Shown piece after piece: positions 27,636-36,449 of a DNA stretch of 64,000 bases. Positions within the stretch are counted from its first letter, which is position 1; the number at the start of each line of letters is the position of its first letter. Below the pieces are notes generated by a model, which made no database searches, was not told the DNA's origin, and saw only the letters and a list, made by a program, of their open reading frames with translations. Source of the stretch: Verrucomicrobiales bacterium (GTDB taxonomy: Bacteria; Verrucomicrobiota; Verrucomicrobiia; Verrucomicrobiales; DEV007); NCBI GenBank assembly GCA_002698785.1, contig PAAG01000047.1, positions 716,571 through 780,570 on the forward strand, read 5' to 3'. The position numbers were made by a program, and so were the translations under genes.

Positions 27636-28739
27636 ATGAAATCTCTACCTCTAGTCCTCGGACTGTTTCTCACTTGTAGTGCACTCAGCTTTACTTCCTG
27701 CACCCCAGGCTCCGGTGGTGGAAGTGGCGGAGGCGGCAGCAGCACCGGCGGCTCCATCAATGACACAGCTAAGTATCTCGCTGGTATGTCCGGAAACACT
27801 CGAAGTGAGTTTGCGCTGAGTCGTAATTCTGCAGAATGGAAAGCCCACCAGGGCAGAATGGACGGTCTCTGGGGAACCCACTCGGGGCGCAGAAGCCATA
27901 TCAAAGGCTTCCGCTCAAACCTCACCGGGCTCACTGGCCCCAGCGTTCTTTTCTATCCATTCGGCGGTCCGGACTACCTCCATGCAAGCGCACTGTTCCC
28001 CGGCGCGAGAAACTACGTCCTCGTAGGTCTCGAAGGCACTGATTCCATGCCTGATCTCGCTTCCCTGAGCGCCAGCGAACTGAACAGAGGATTAGGAGGA
28101 ATTGCGAACTCACTGAAAACCGTAACCGGAGCCAGCTACTTCATCACAAAGGACATGCGTGTTGACCTTTCCAGCACCAGTCTGCGGGGCACTTTGCCGC
28201 TGCTACTCGCCCAGATCGCTCGCGATGGAAAAAGCGTATCGTCTGTTTCCGCTGTCGGCATTGATTCCGGTGGCCATCTGACTTCGCGGTCTGCTGGCGC
28301 GGCTTGCCCCGGTTGGCACGTCCGAGCTGGAGGAAAAAACATTTATTACTTTAAAGAAGACCTTTCGAACGGTGGCCTGGGTGACCGTCGCCTCCTCAAG
28401 TTCGTTAGCAGCAAAGGCTCCCCTGTCACTTTCGTAAAAAGCGCGAGCTATCTGCTGCACCAGGGCAGTTTCTCCAGCGTCCGGGACTATATCGTGAATA
28501 ATTCTCGCGGCATCGTGCAGGACCCTTCCGGTGTCCCCTACCACTATCTCAAGGACAGCGGTATGAAAATCAACCTCTACGGAAACTACCAGGGGCCACT
28601 CAGCACATTTGTCTCTCACCACCAGTCCGATCTGGTAACCGCATACCAAAACGGAACTCATCCTGTGAAACCGATGACCTTCGGTCTGGGGTATCTTCTT
28701 AATCCCGAACGCGCCTGTGTCATTGTCGCGAGACGATAG
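27636..28739 (+). CDS. Probable lipoprotein of unknown function
   Basis: The start at 27636 gives 367 residues with a lipoprotein-like signal (MKSLPLVLGLFLTCSALSF, then SCTPGSGG). The +1 cysteine context FTSC is a loose lipobox. A Gly/Ser linker (about residues 24-42) follows. The mature part has segments PSVLFYPFGGPDYLHA and FPGARNYVLVGLEGT, and the repeated VSAVGIDSGGHL region. Similar proteins of unknown function exist in marine bacteria. I see no catalytic site I can name. An in-frame ATG at 27597 would add 13 residues but would spoil the signal peptide. A short hairpin (27572-27590) lies in the leader. Confidence 0.75.
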   Translation: MKSLPLVLGLFLTCSALSFTSCTPGSGGGSGGGGSSTGGSINDTAKYLAGMSGNTRSEFALSRNSAEWKAHQGRMDGLWGTHSGRRSHIKGFRSNLTGLTGPSVLFYPFGGPDYLHASALFPGARNYVLVGLEGTDSMPDLASLSASELNRGLGGIANSLKTVTGASYFITKDMRVDLSSTSLRGTLPLLLAQIARDGKSVSSVSAVGIDSGGHLTSRSAGAACPGWHVRAGGKNIYYFKEDLSNGGLGDRRLLKFVSSKGSPVTFVKSASYLLHQGSFSSVRDYIVNNSRGIVQDPSGVPYHYLKDSGMKINLYGNYQGPLSTFVSHHQSDLVTAYQNGTHPVKPMTFGLGYLLNPERACVIVARR

Positions 28740-28757
28740 GAAGTCTATCGTGCACGC

Positions 28758-29498
28758 ATGAAGCTGGCTCGGATGCCGGACGGCCGTCCGGAAATTTTTT
28801 ACACACTCCAGGGAGAGGGACGGAATTGTGGCCGTCCTTCGATATTTATTCGTGCCTCTCTCTGCAATCTGTCCTGCCAGTGGTGTGACACCGCCTACAC
28901 CTGGAATTGGGAGGACACGAACTTCGAACATGAGTCCGGGTTAAAATACCGCAGAGAAGACCAGATCGTAGACTACTCGATTTCCGACATTATTGCCTTT
29001 GTAGAGGATTTCCCGTGCAGGAATTTCGTCTTCACGGGTGGAGAACCTCTTCTCCAGGAGAAAGCGTGGGTAGAACTGATGACAGAAGTCTCCCGCACTA
29101 ATGCAGATGCCTCATTCGAAATCGAAACAAACGGCACCCTTTTCCCGAAGGAGGACTTCCTCACACGCATTCACCAAATCAACGTGTCTCCCAAGCTGTC
29201 TAACTCCGGGTGCAACAAAGACGCACGCTACAAACCCGAAGTCCTGCAGAAACTGGCCGAAACCGGAAAAGCTGACTTCAAGTTCGTGATTGGCACAAAC
29301 AAAGACTGGAAGGATCTCTCCTCGCTACTGAACGAGGTCAGCATCCCTAACGATCGAATCTTTCTCATGCCAAAGGCAAACTCTCCGGAAGAGCTCGACC
29401 GCAACCAAAGCATTGTGGCCGAACTAGCTCAACAGCAAGGGTTCCGCTACTCTGACCGACTCCACCTTAGACTCTACGGCGCGAAAAGAGGAGTCTAA
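28758..29498 (+). CDS. queE: 7-carboxy-7-deazaguanine synthase (radical SAM)
   Basis: This 246-residue protein has the radical SAM cluster in CNLSCQWCDT (CX3CX2C binding the 4Fe-4S cluster), the GGEP motif in FVFTGGEPLLQ, and the N-terminal EIFYTLQGEG typical of QueE. The enzyme converts 6-carboxytetrahydropterin to 7-carboxy-7-deazaguanine in queuosine (or other deazaguanine) synthesis. No queC, queD or queF is in the window, so the rest of the pathway must be elsewhere. It is convergent with the sua5-type gene, with only 7 bp between the stops. Confidence 0.93.
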   Translation: MKLARMPDGRPEIFYTLQGEGRNCGRPSIFIRASLCNLSCQWCDTAYTWNWEDTNFEHESGLKYRREDQIVDYSISDIIAFVEDFPCRNFVFTGGEPLLQEKAWVELMTEVSRTNADASFEIETNGTLFPKEDFLTRIHQINVSPKLSNSGCNKDARYKPEVLQKLAETGKADFKFVIGTNKDWKDLSSLLNEVSIPNDRIFLMPKANSPEELDRNQSIVAELAQQQGFRYSDRLHLRLYGAKRGV

Positions 29499-29505
29499 CA
29501 AACAA

Positions 29506-30540
29506 CTATTTCACAGCAGCCTTGCGGAGCTTGTCGAGAATGGCTTTCCCTACTCCACGGTCTGGAACAGGCTCTGCGATGATCTCGTCCACGTTGAGCT
29601 GATCCAGTTGACCAACCACATGGAAGAAGCGAATTCCAGCTTCCGCTACGCGCCCGGAACCAGGACTGAGCACGGCTACTTCATCCCATGGATAAAGATC
29701 AATAAATCCATCTTTCGGCTGTCCTCGGTAGCTCAACAGGGCATATCGCGTCCCTGACTCGGGAACAAAATCCTCCGGCTTTTCCATCAATCGCAAAGGT
29801 GTAGCAGGGGCGTAGTGGTTTGCCAGCATTCCGGGCGCTTCCGGAGCCGACTCTTCCACATCCACATTCTTTTGAGGGAACACGACCTTCCCGAATTTCT
29901 TCAGGTCGACTTCAGTGATTGGACCGGGGCGCAAAACCTCTATCGTCGGTTTGTTTTCACCGGGAATGATCTTCACAATCGTTGACTCCAGTCCACGAGC
30001 ACAAGCCCCCCCATCCACGACAAGAGGGATGCGACCACTCATCTGATCGAGAACGGCTTGCGCTGAAGTCGGACTGATCTTTCCAAATAGATTCGCGCTC
30101 GGAGCCGCAATCGGTCCGTCAAAGTTCCGGATGATACGATGAAAAATCGGGTGCTCACACTGCCTTACCGCCACCGTAGGCAAACCACCGGTAACAATGT
30201 CAGGCACAATCGGTTTGCGAGGGAGAACGATTGTTAGTGGTCCAGGCCAGAAAGTTTCCACCAATTGCCGAACAGGTTTCGCAATTTCGTCAGGGATCTC
30301 GGCCACTTTCTCAATCGCAGTCTTGTTAGGCAAGTGCACGATCAACGGATCAAAATGCGGTCTCTCTTTTGCTTTGAAAATTTTCTCCACCGCATCTGGG
30401 TCGAGAGCGTCGGCACCCAATCCGTAAACCGTTTCCGTAGGCAATGCGACCACATCCCCCTGCTGCAACAGGCCCACAGCCTCACGCACGGTATCGTTAG
30501 TGACGAGTTCGGTATCCGTTCTGGCAACTTCAGTCTGCAT
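29506..30540 (-). CDS. L-threonylcarbamoyladenylate synthase, Sua5 type (two domains)
   Basis: This 344-residue protein makes threonylcarbamoyl-AMP from threonine, bicarbonate and ATP for the t6A37 tRNA modification. The YrdC domain (about residues 15-205) shows PTETVYGLG (34-42), the KER basic motif (58-60) before PHFDPLIVHL, and PSANLFGKISP. A C-terminal Sua5 domain (about 230-344) follows a linker containing LANHYAPATPLRL, so this is the long Sua5 form rather than short TsaC. It is divergent from the shikimate kinase gene, with about 60 bp between the likely starts. Confidence 0.94.
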   Translation of the reverse strand: MQTEVARTDTELVTNDTVREAVGLLQQGDVVALPTETVYGLGADALDPDAVEKIFKAKERPHFDPLIVHLPNKTAIEKVAEIPDEIAKPVRQLVETFWPGPLTIVLPRKPIVPDIVTGGLPTVAVRQCEHPIFHRIIRNFDGPIAAPSANLFGKISPTSAQAVLDQMSGRIPLVVDGGACARGLESTIVKIIPGENKPTIEVLRPGPITEVDLKKFGKVVFPQKNVDVEESAPEAPGMLANHYAPATPLRLMEKPEDFVPESGTRYALLSYRGQPKDGFIDLYPWDEVAVLSPGSGRVAEAGIRFFHVVGQLDQLNVDEIIAEPVPDRGVGKAILDKLRKAAVK

Positions 30541-30599
30541 AAATTCGTATCGATTCGGGGTGTTTTTCGAAAATGTTGGGCAAACGCCCTGTTCTCAGT

Positions 30600-31154
30600 A
30601 TGCTGGCAGAAGTGAATACGGCAAGCGAACGCAGTCACAATCTCATTTTGATCGGATTTATGGGCACAGGCAAAACAACCGTGGGCAAACGGGTCGCCCG
30701 CAGCCTGGGGTTCCGCTTTGTGGACACCGACGCCCTGATTGTTAAAAAAGCAGGAAAATCCATCCCGAAAATCTTTGAAGACGACGGGGAAACCGAGTTC
30801 CGTGCGCTGGAAACCAAAGTTCTCAGAGAATGTGCGGGAAAAACCGGACAAGTCATCTCGACCGGTGGCGGTATCGTGACGATCGATGAAAACCGCCCCC
30901 TTCTCAAAGAGGCCGGCTACGTGATCTGGCTGAAAGCAGAAGCCGAAGTCATTTACGAGCGCGTTCGGAGAAATCGCGAACGCCCTCTCCTACACACGGC
31001 AAACCCTGAAGAAACAATCAAGAAGTTGCTCGATAGTCGAGTCTCCCTATACAAGGAGTGCGCCGATTTCACGATTGCAACGGACAACCTCACGATGGAA
31101 GAAACGTGCTTCGGAGTCACGGAATGCGCCCGCCTCGCTCTGGAGCCGACGTAA
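30600..31154 (+). CDS. aroK: Shikimate kinase
   Basis: This protein of about 184 residues phosphorylates shikimate at O3 with ATP in the chorismate pathway. Visible motifs are Walker A GFMGTGKTT, the shikimate-binding Asp pair in VDTDALI, GGGIV, and the lid arginines in RNRERPLL. The ATG at 30600 was preferred because the Walker A then lies at the usual distance and space is left for the divergent promoters. An in-frame ATG at 30573 would add 9 residues. A PabB gene, also using chorismate, lies far downstream at 62044. Confidence 0.93.
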   Translation: MLAEVNTASERSHNLILIGFMGTGKTTVGKRVARSLGFRFVDTDALIVKKAGKSIPKIFEDDGETEFRALETKVLRECAGKTGQVISTGGGIVTIDENRPLLKEAGYVIWLKAEAEVIYERVRRNRERPLLHTANPEETIKKLLDSRVSLYKECADFTIATDNLTMEETCFGVTECARLALEPT

Positions 31155-31155
31155 A

Positions 31156-31183
31156 AATGGCGTGAGGTAGCCCCCACGCCATT
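31156..31183 (-). terminator. Intrinsic terminator between convergent genes
   Basis: A perfect 9-bp stem (AATGGCGTG at 31156-31164 with CACGCCATT at 31175-31183) sits between the aroK stop at 31154 and the oxidoreductase stop at 31211. Read on the minus strand it is followed by a run of five T, as expected for the end of the oxidoreductase transcript. On the plus strand the following bases are not T-rich, so termination of aroK there would be weaker. Confidence 0.7.
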
Positions 31184-31210
31184 CTTCAAATCGTTCCAAT
31201 ATAATATGCC

Positions 31211-32713
31211 TTAGATTACTTTGGGCACAATGAAAGGAGCTCGATATTCACGAGTGGCCAGGCGATTCGCTGGCTTGTCCAGATCTCCATTACCTTCCGC
31301 CCACTCCGAATCGGGATTGAACTTCAGCATAGGCCCGAGAACCACAGATGGACTCTCGACGTCCACTCCGTTTTTCTTGAGATGATCCGCCATTGATTCA
31401 AAACGCTCTGAAAGCAACGCATCACCTTTGATCTGCTCCAGGATCTCTCCCTGTGATTTCAAAGCACCAAGACGGTGAGAAATCTGGCCAGTGTGGCAAA
31501 GGGCACTCGAAATGTGTGTTTCCTCGCACTCGGCGTACTGATCTTCTCGCTTACGGCTTCGGACCGCGCCGATGAAGTTGTCGAAGATATCTTCCATTTC
31601 GACTGGCTCGGGAGAATCCATTACCTTGCCATCGTTGTCCTTCACGATGACCTTTCCACCCGCGTTCGTGTAGACCATCCCGCCCTCGCAGAACACCACG
31701 ACAGAGATGCCGCTCTCGCCGGGGAAATGATCCGGCTGGTTCATATTCTTACCCCAGTTGTCTTCCTGATATTTCTTCGCAGAAGGCAGCCCTCGGGTTT
31801 CGAAAATCAAAGGAGCCTTCTCATAGTCGTGGATCACAAGCTGGGTGTTCGGCGTTTCGCCATCGTCATCGTAGCCGAGGCGTCCACCAATGCTCATCGT
31901 GCGGGGAGCGATTTTGTCCTCACCGAGATACCATCGTGCCACGTCCATCTGGTGGATCCCCTGGTTGCCCATGTCTCCATTTCCGTATTCGTAAAACCAG
32001 TGCCAATCGTAGTGAAAGCGCTGACGTCCTAACGGAGCCTCCTGCTTCGCAGGCCCGCACCACAAGTTGTAGTCGAGACCATCCGGGATCTCACCGCCGC
32101 CGCCTTTTCCTATGGAAGCACGTGGCTTGTAGCACATTCCCTTCACATACTTGATCTTACCGAGTTTGCCCTCTTGAACGAAATTCACTGCTCCTTGAAT
32201 CGATCCCATCGAGCGGCTTTGTGTCCCGCCCTGGCAGATGCGGTCGAGCTTTCGCGAAAGCTTTACCAACTGCCGACCTTCCCAGACGTTGTGAGACACA
32301 GGTTTCTCCACATAGGCATCTTTTCCTGCCTGCATCGCCCAGACACCAGCTAGCGTGTGCCAATGGTTTGGCGTCGCTGTTGACATAACGTCGATGTCGC
32401 CCGAGTCGAACATCTCGCGCATATCGGCGAATCCTGCCACCCCGATGCCCTGATCTTCGGACATCTTACCAACTCTTGCGTAGAGCACATCCGGATCTGC
32501 ATCACAGAGAGCCGTCACACGAACGCCTTTCATCTTTCCGTAGGCGCTCATGTGAGACTTTCCTCGGCCATTCACACCTATGATTCCAACACGAATGTCA
32601 TCATTGGCTCCGAGCACTTTGGAATTGGGCCACGCCAGCGCTAGTCCAAAACCGGCACCATATTTGAGGACTTTCCGGCGATCGAGAGTAGAGGGAGATT
32701 CGGGAGTTTTCAT
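31211..32713 (-). CDS. Tat-exported Gfo/Idh/MocA-family oxidoreductase
   Basis: This 500-residue protein starts with a Tat-like signal (LDRRKVLKYGAGFGLALAW). It then has the Rossmann nucleotide-binding motif VGIIGVNGRGKSH, the catalytic-lysine segment YVEKPVSHN, and a C-terminal substrate domain (YDWHWFYEYGNGDMGNQGIH). Family members oxidise or reduce sugars with tightly bound NAD(P), and the exported forms are abundant in Planctomycetota and Verrucomicrobiota. It stands alone on the minus strand between two terminators. The substrate is unknown; a sugar or inositol derivative from polysaccharide breakdown is likely. Confidence 0.9.
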   Translation of the reverse strand: MKTPESPSTLDRRKVLKYGAGFGLALAWPNSKVLGANDDIRVGIIGVNGRGKSHMSAYGKMKGVRVTALCDADPDVLYARVGKMSEDQGIGVAGFADMREMFDSGDIDVMSTATPNHWHTLAGVWAMQAGKDAYVEKPVSHNVWEGRQLVKLSRKLDRICQGGTQSRSMGSIQGAVNFVQEGKLGKIKYVKGMCYKPRASIGKGGGGEIPDGLDYNLWCGPAKQEAPLGRQRFHYDWHWFYEYGNGDMGNQGIHQMDVARWYLGEDKIAPRTMSIGGRLGYDDDGETPNTQLVIHDYEKAPLIFETRGLPSAKKYQEDNWGKNMNQPDHFPGESGISVVVFCEGGMVYTNAGGKVIVKDNDGKVMDSPEPVEMEDIFDNFIGAVRSRKREDQYAECEETHISSALCHTGQISHRLGALKSQGEILEQIKGDALLSERFESMADHLKKNGVDVESPSVVLGPMLKFNPDSEWAEGNGDLDKPANRLATREYRAPFIVPKVI

Positions 32714-32783
32714 AAAATCTTTCTAAAAACCTATGAAAACGCCTCGTCTACGGCAATCGGGAAATCTCCCGCAGTTGCGGAAT

Positions 32784-32818
32784 AAAAAAGCCGCCAGAGG
32801 TTTCCCCCTGACGGCTTT
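32784..32818 (-). terminator. Rho-independent terminator with GAAA tetraloop after the Bax-inhibitor gene
   Basis: On the minus strand the RNA folds into a 14-bp stem (AAAGCCGTCAGGGG paired with CCTCTGGCGGCTTT, two G-U pairs) closed by a GAAA loop and followed by TTTTATT. It lies 25 bp after the stop at 32843. The structure is a textbook intrinsic terminator. Confidence 0.85.
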
Positions 32819-32842
32819 GAAAACAGGTCGCTTGACCCAAAA

Positions 32843-33553
32843 TTAGTCTCTTCCAAATGCGAGGAAGATGCGCAGGATGTACCAGAAGAGCAGCGCGACT
32901 CCTGCAAAGAGTGAAAGCGAAGCAGCCACCGCCTGGTCCGTGCGGTAGTGGTGAATCACATTCGAAGTGCTGTAGAGGATCGATACCGAAGCAAAGATCG
33001 CCATCGCTCCCGCGAAAAGAGTTCCGAGGTTAAAGCCGAAGATAATCGACACCACGATAATACCCATGGCGACGAAACCGCCGACCATCAAAAATCCTCG
33101 AAGAAACGAGAAGTCCTTGCCCGTAGCAAATGCTGCAAAAGTCAGACCGCCAAAAATACATCCAGTGGTGAGGCCAGCTTTTAGAAAGAGCTTGTCCTCT
33201 GGATTTGTAAAATTGGCGACGTAATACAGAAGCGGAAGGAAGATGACTGCTTCTGCGACGACGAAAAGGCTAAGACCAGCATACTGGGCTGCCTTAGACG
33301 TTGCTGACATGGCCATCGTATTCGCAAGCCAGGAAACACCAATGAAAGCACCGAGCACGATCAACCATCCCATTCCCCCAGTCATCATTTGAATCAGAGG
33401 CTTGGCCCACTCTTGCTGGAGCAGCACCCATTCAAGCCCGATGAAGGCGAGAATCGCAAAACCCAGGTGCAGGTAGGTGCTGCGAATGAAAGCAGCGCGC
33501 TCGTTAGGAGCGGCATCTGCGACAACGTATGGATTAGCATATCCGGTATTCAT
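32843..33553 (-). CDS. Bax inhibitor-1/YccA-family membrane protein
   Basis: This 236-residue protein has about seven hydrophobic helices and the BI-1 pattern: FIRSTYLHLGFAILAF, then SATSKAAQYAGL, YVANFTN, FAAFATGKDFSFLRGFL, and a C-terminal ILYSTSNVIHHYRTDQ with its conserved charged pair. Bacterial BI-1 proteins are pH-sensitive calcium leak channels or modulators of the FtsH protease. It forms its own transcription unit, ending at the strong terminator at 32784-32818. Confidence 0.92.
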   Translation of the reverse strand: MNTGYANPYVVADAAPNERAAFIRSTYLHLGFAILAFIGLEWVLLQQEWAKPLIQMMTGGMGWLIVLGAFIGVSWLANTMAMSATSKAAQYAGLSLFVVAEAVIFLPLLYYVANFTNPEDKLFLKAGLTTGCIFGGLTFAAFATGKDFSFLRGFLMVGGFVAMGIIVVSIIFGFNLGTLFAGAMAIFASVSILYSTSNVIHHYRTDQAVAASLSLFAGVALLFWYILRIFLAFGRD

Positions 33554-33602
33554 AGTTGGAAAGAGTCTATCAGAACCTGTAGCAGAGACAATCGAAACCG
33601 AT

Positions 33603-34208
33603 CTATGTTGGATCGATATATAGCCTCTGGCGCAACGATTCGTATAAACAGACCGCTGCGGCGTTAGAAACGTTCAAACATTCCACCTGACCCTGCATTG
33701 GGATACTGACGAGAACGTCACAGTTTTCTCGGGTCAACCGCCGCATTCCCTCGCCTTCCGCACCCATTGCCAGCGCAAGAGGGCCCGTCAAATCACACTC
33801 GTAGAGAGGGTAGTGGGCCTGATCAGCCGTTCCCACGACGCGAATTCCGTATTGATCACGAATTTTCTCCAGAAATCGCGCCATGTTTCCGACAGCTACT
33901 ACCGGTACATTTTCTGCCCCTCCACATGCCACCCGCACAACCGTGTCGGTGACGGGGGATGACTTGTGCCGTGGAACCACAACCGCCGAAACACCAGCGC
34001 CTTCGGCCGATCTCAGGCAGGCGCCTAAATTGTGGGGGTCCTGCACACCATCGAGGACGAGGAGCAAAATATTCGATTCCGATTCAATCAAATCATAGAG
34101 CCCATCCTCCGACAGACGGGCAACGCCGGTCGTTGTACTGGAGTGAGCATTCGACCTCGCTTCGCGAGGACGGTTTCCTGGAGTTTTTTGTCGGCGATTT
34201 CTGGCCAT
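33603..34208 (-). CDS. TrmH/SpoU-family RNA 2'-O-methyltransferase (RlmB-like, short)
   Basis: This 201-residue protein has the three SPOUT motifs: DPHNLGACLRSAE, LALAMGAEGEGM and SIPMQGQVECLNVSNAAAV. It transfers a methyl group from SAM to a ribose in rRNA or tRNA; similarity is closest to RlmB (23S G2251). RlmB normally carries an N-terminal substrate-binding domain of about 70 residues. Here only a short basic stretch (MARNRRQKTPGNRPREARS) precedes the catalytic domain, so RNA recognition may differ. It follows the DUF533 gene by 14 bp on the same strand. Confidence 0.85.
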   Translation of the reverse strand: MARNRRQKTPGNRPREARSNAHSSTTTGVARLSEDGLYDLIESESNILLLVLDGVQDPHNLGACLRSAEGAGVSAVVVPRHKSSPVTDTVVRVACGGAENVPVVAVGNMARFLEKIRDQYGIRVVGTADQAHYPLYECDLTGPLALAMGAEGEGMRRLTRENCDVLVSIPMQGQVECLNVSNAAAVCLYESLRQRLYIDPT

Positions 34209-34222
34209 AGATAGCCAGAATC

Positions 34223-35143
34223 CTACGCGAAGATTTCCGGCTGTCCAAGTTGCTCGTGAATTGCGTTACAAGTTTCGCCGGATAATCCCAGTCCCTGGGC
34301 AAGGCGACCGAAATACTGAGCCTCCTCTTGTGTATCAAGTTTCACCGCCATCAAGGAAAACGCGTAGATCTGCTCATCCATGTCATCGGGAACGCGTCTC
34401 GTGAAGTCATCGAGGTCAATCGGAGAAGAAAGTTGCTCGCGGAGAAAATCGATTTCCTCCTGATCCAGTTCGCCTAGCCGTCCCAGAATCGCCTCCCGCT
34501 CACCTTCATCGATCCGCCCGTCCGCTTTCGCCGAATTGCACATCGCTTCAATAAGCAACTCGGCCTCATTTTGCGCCTCCAATGGCGGTGGCTGCTCTTC
34601 ACCTCCACCCATCAATGCTCCAAGCATCGCCGATCCATTTCCCGTATCTACCTGTGATGTCGCACCGAAAATTGAAGAAAGGCCTCCACCACTGGAGCCG
34701 CCAGAAGAGCCTCCCAGAAAAGAATCGAGCAATCCACCTCCACCTGATGACTGACTTCCACCCATCATTCCCCCGAGGAGATCGCCTAAGCCTCCCCCAC
34801 CGGAAGATCGAGAAGTTCCCCCACCTCCCAGCAGCTCTCCCAGAACATTTGATCCTCCACCACCACTTCCGAGAAGATCTCCAATCATGTCCAGACCGCT
34901 TCCTCCACCCCTGCGCTGATTCCCTTGCATCTTGGATGCTGCGGCAGCAGCCAAGATTGCCCCCAGAGCACCGAGGCCTCCACCACCACTCGATCTGCGC
35001 TTACCTCCCAGGAGGGTGCCCAGAATATCACCGGAGCGCGAACTTTGGCTGCCTCCCATCATGTTTTCGAGAATACTTCCGCCGGTTCGAGAACCCATGG
35101 CATTGTTTTTGAGGAGACTTCCGAGAATTTTGATCGCGTCCAT
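34223..35143 (-). CDS. DUF533 (TerB/YebE-like) protein with Gly/Ser-rich N-terminal repeats
   Basis: This 306-residue protein has two parts. Residues about 1-185 are low-complexity with repeats of GGG, LGDLLGG and SSGGG units, including one hydrophobic Ala patch (GAILAAAAASKM). Residues about 195-306 form an all-helical TerB/DUF533 domain (LIEAMCNSAKADGRIDEGE, then DEQIYAFSLMAVKLD), where Asp-rich turns can bind calcium or other metals. The family occurs in many Proteobacteria as YebE and has no firm function. It has its own start at 35143 and is followed closely by the methyltransferase. Confidence 0.87.
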   Translation of the reverse strand: MDAIKILGSLLKNNAMGSRTGGSILENMMGGSQSSRSGDILGTLLGGKRRSSGGGGLGALGAILAAAAASKMQGNQRRGGGSGLDMIGDLLGSGGGGSNVLGELLGGGGTSRSSGGGGLGDLLGGMMGGSQSSGGGGLLDSFLGGSSGGSSGGGLSSIFGATSQVDTGNGSAMLGALMGGGEEQPPPLEAQNEAELLIEAMCNSAKADGRIDEGEREAILGRLGELDQEEIDFLREQLSSPIDLDDFTRRVPDDMDEQIYAFSLMAVKLDTQEEAQYFGRLAQGLGLSGETCNAIHEQLGQPEIFA

Positions 35144-35296
35144 AAGATGTTAAGAAATGAGAAGGTCGAATAAAAAGACTAGAGAGACAGCATCTCCCTC
35201 GCGAGCCTTTTTTCGGCAACAATACCGACATTCTTACACCATTCCCCGCATCCATGCCATTGACCCTGTAGACGCGTGCACTCCAGAATCAGCAGG

Positions 35297-36448
35297 ATGT
35301 CAGAACCGCAGACCGACCAGCCGGAGGAAACAGCGAACGAACGCCTGTTGTCACTGGATGTGTATCGGGGTGTCGTAATGCTGGCACTGGCAACCAGCGG
35401 ACTTGGACTCGCAAAAGCGTTCGCAAAATCCGAAAGCAGTATTGGCAAATGGCTCGCCTTTCAGGGCTCCCATCCTGACTGGAACAGCCAGTTCGGAATC
35501 ATAGGACTCTCGGCCTGGGATCTCATTCAGCCAGCCTTCATGTTTATCGTCGGCGTATCCATGCCTTTCTCTTACGAAAAACGCGCACGGCTTGGAGAAA
35601 GCTACGCGAGACGAATGCGTCATGCATGGACTCGTGCGATTCTACTCACCTTGCTCGGAGTCTTCCTTCAGTCTCTGCGAAAGGACGAAACCAACTGGCT
35701 TTTCACCAATGTCCTAAGCCAGATCGGTCTCGGGTATGGCTTCCTGTTCTTTCTCGTCGGACGATCGGTCAAAGTGCAGTTGCTCACTGGCTGGCTCATA
35801 CTGGTCGGCTATTACGCACTCATGGTTTTCCTTCCCCGTGGTCTGGAGGACTGGAAGGCTCACTTTGAAAACGGATCTACCTTTCCCCAACAGTTCGACC
35901 TCTGGTTCCTGAATCTATTCCCCCGGGACAAAGAATTCACCGGCCACGCTTACTCCACCCTGAACTTCGTTCCATCGATCGTCACCATGTTGATGGGCCT
36001 GATGTCGGGACAGATATTGAAAGACAAAGACCGTTCTCCCACTGAGAAAGTGCGATGGTTGCTCATTCCTGCCGCCGTCTGCCTTGTTACTGGAGCGATT
36101 CTCGGCCTCACGATCTGTCCCGTCGTCAAGAAACTCTGGTCGCCATCATGGGTTCTTTACAGCGGCGGGTATGTGATTGCGCTGCTCGCACTTTCCTACT
36201 GGATCATCGATGTCAAAAAATGGAACGGCTGGGTATTCCCCTTCGTCGTCGTTGGGCTCAATCCACTGACGATGTACCTCCTCGGAATGATCTGCAAAGG
36301 ACTCACCCGTGATGCTCTCCACCGTCACCTGCCCGATTTTCTTTTTACCGGGACACACGGCCCGATCGTCGAAGCCTGCCTGATCGCGCTCATCTTCTGG
36401 CTCATTCTCTGGTGGATGTATCGAAACCGAATTTTCCTGAGGCTCTAA
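35297..36448 (+). CDS. HGSNAT/NagX-like membrane acyltransferase (DUF5009/DUF1624)
   Basis: This 383-residue protein has about ten membrane helices and the family opening RLLSLDVYRGVVM, then WDLIQPAFMFIVGVSMPFS, GVFLQSL, SQIGLGY, and FVVVGLNPLTMYLLG near the end. The group includes human heparan-alpha-glucosaminide N-acetyltransferase and bacterial NagX, which acetylate amino sugars across a membrane. I chose the ATG at 35297 because AGGA lies just upstream; an ATG at 35276 is possible. Its stop is one base before the start of an SGSH-like sulfatase, and that neighbour suggests a joint role on glucosamine-containing glycans. Confidence 0.85.
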   Translation: MSEPQTDQPEETANERLLSLDVYRGVVMLALATSGLGLAKAFAKSESSIGKWLAFQGSHPDWNSQFGIIGLSAWDLIQPAFMFIVGVSMPFSYEKRARLGESYARRMRHAWTRAILLTLLGVFLQSLRKDETNWLFTNVLSQIGLGYGFLFFLVGRSVKVQLLTGWLILVGYYALMVFLPRGLEDWKAHFENGSTFPQQFDLWFLNLFPRDKEFTGHAYSTLNFVPSIVTMLMGLMSGQILKDKDRSPTEKVRWLLIPAAVCLVTGAILGLTICPVVKKLWSPSWVLYSGGYVIALLALSYWIIDVKKWNGWVFPFVVVGLNPLTMYLLGMICKGLTRDALHRHLPDFLFTGTHGPIVEACLIALIFWLILWWMYRNRIFLRL

Positions 36449-36449
36449 C

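Noticed and set aside
34536..35173. Plus-strand Pro/His-rich ORFs opposite the DUF533 gene
   Set aside because: They are shadows of the Gly-rich repeat codons; composition follows the other strand.
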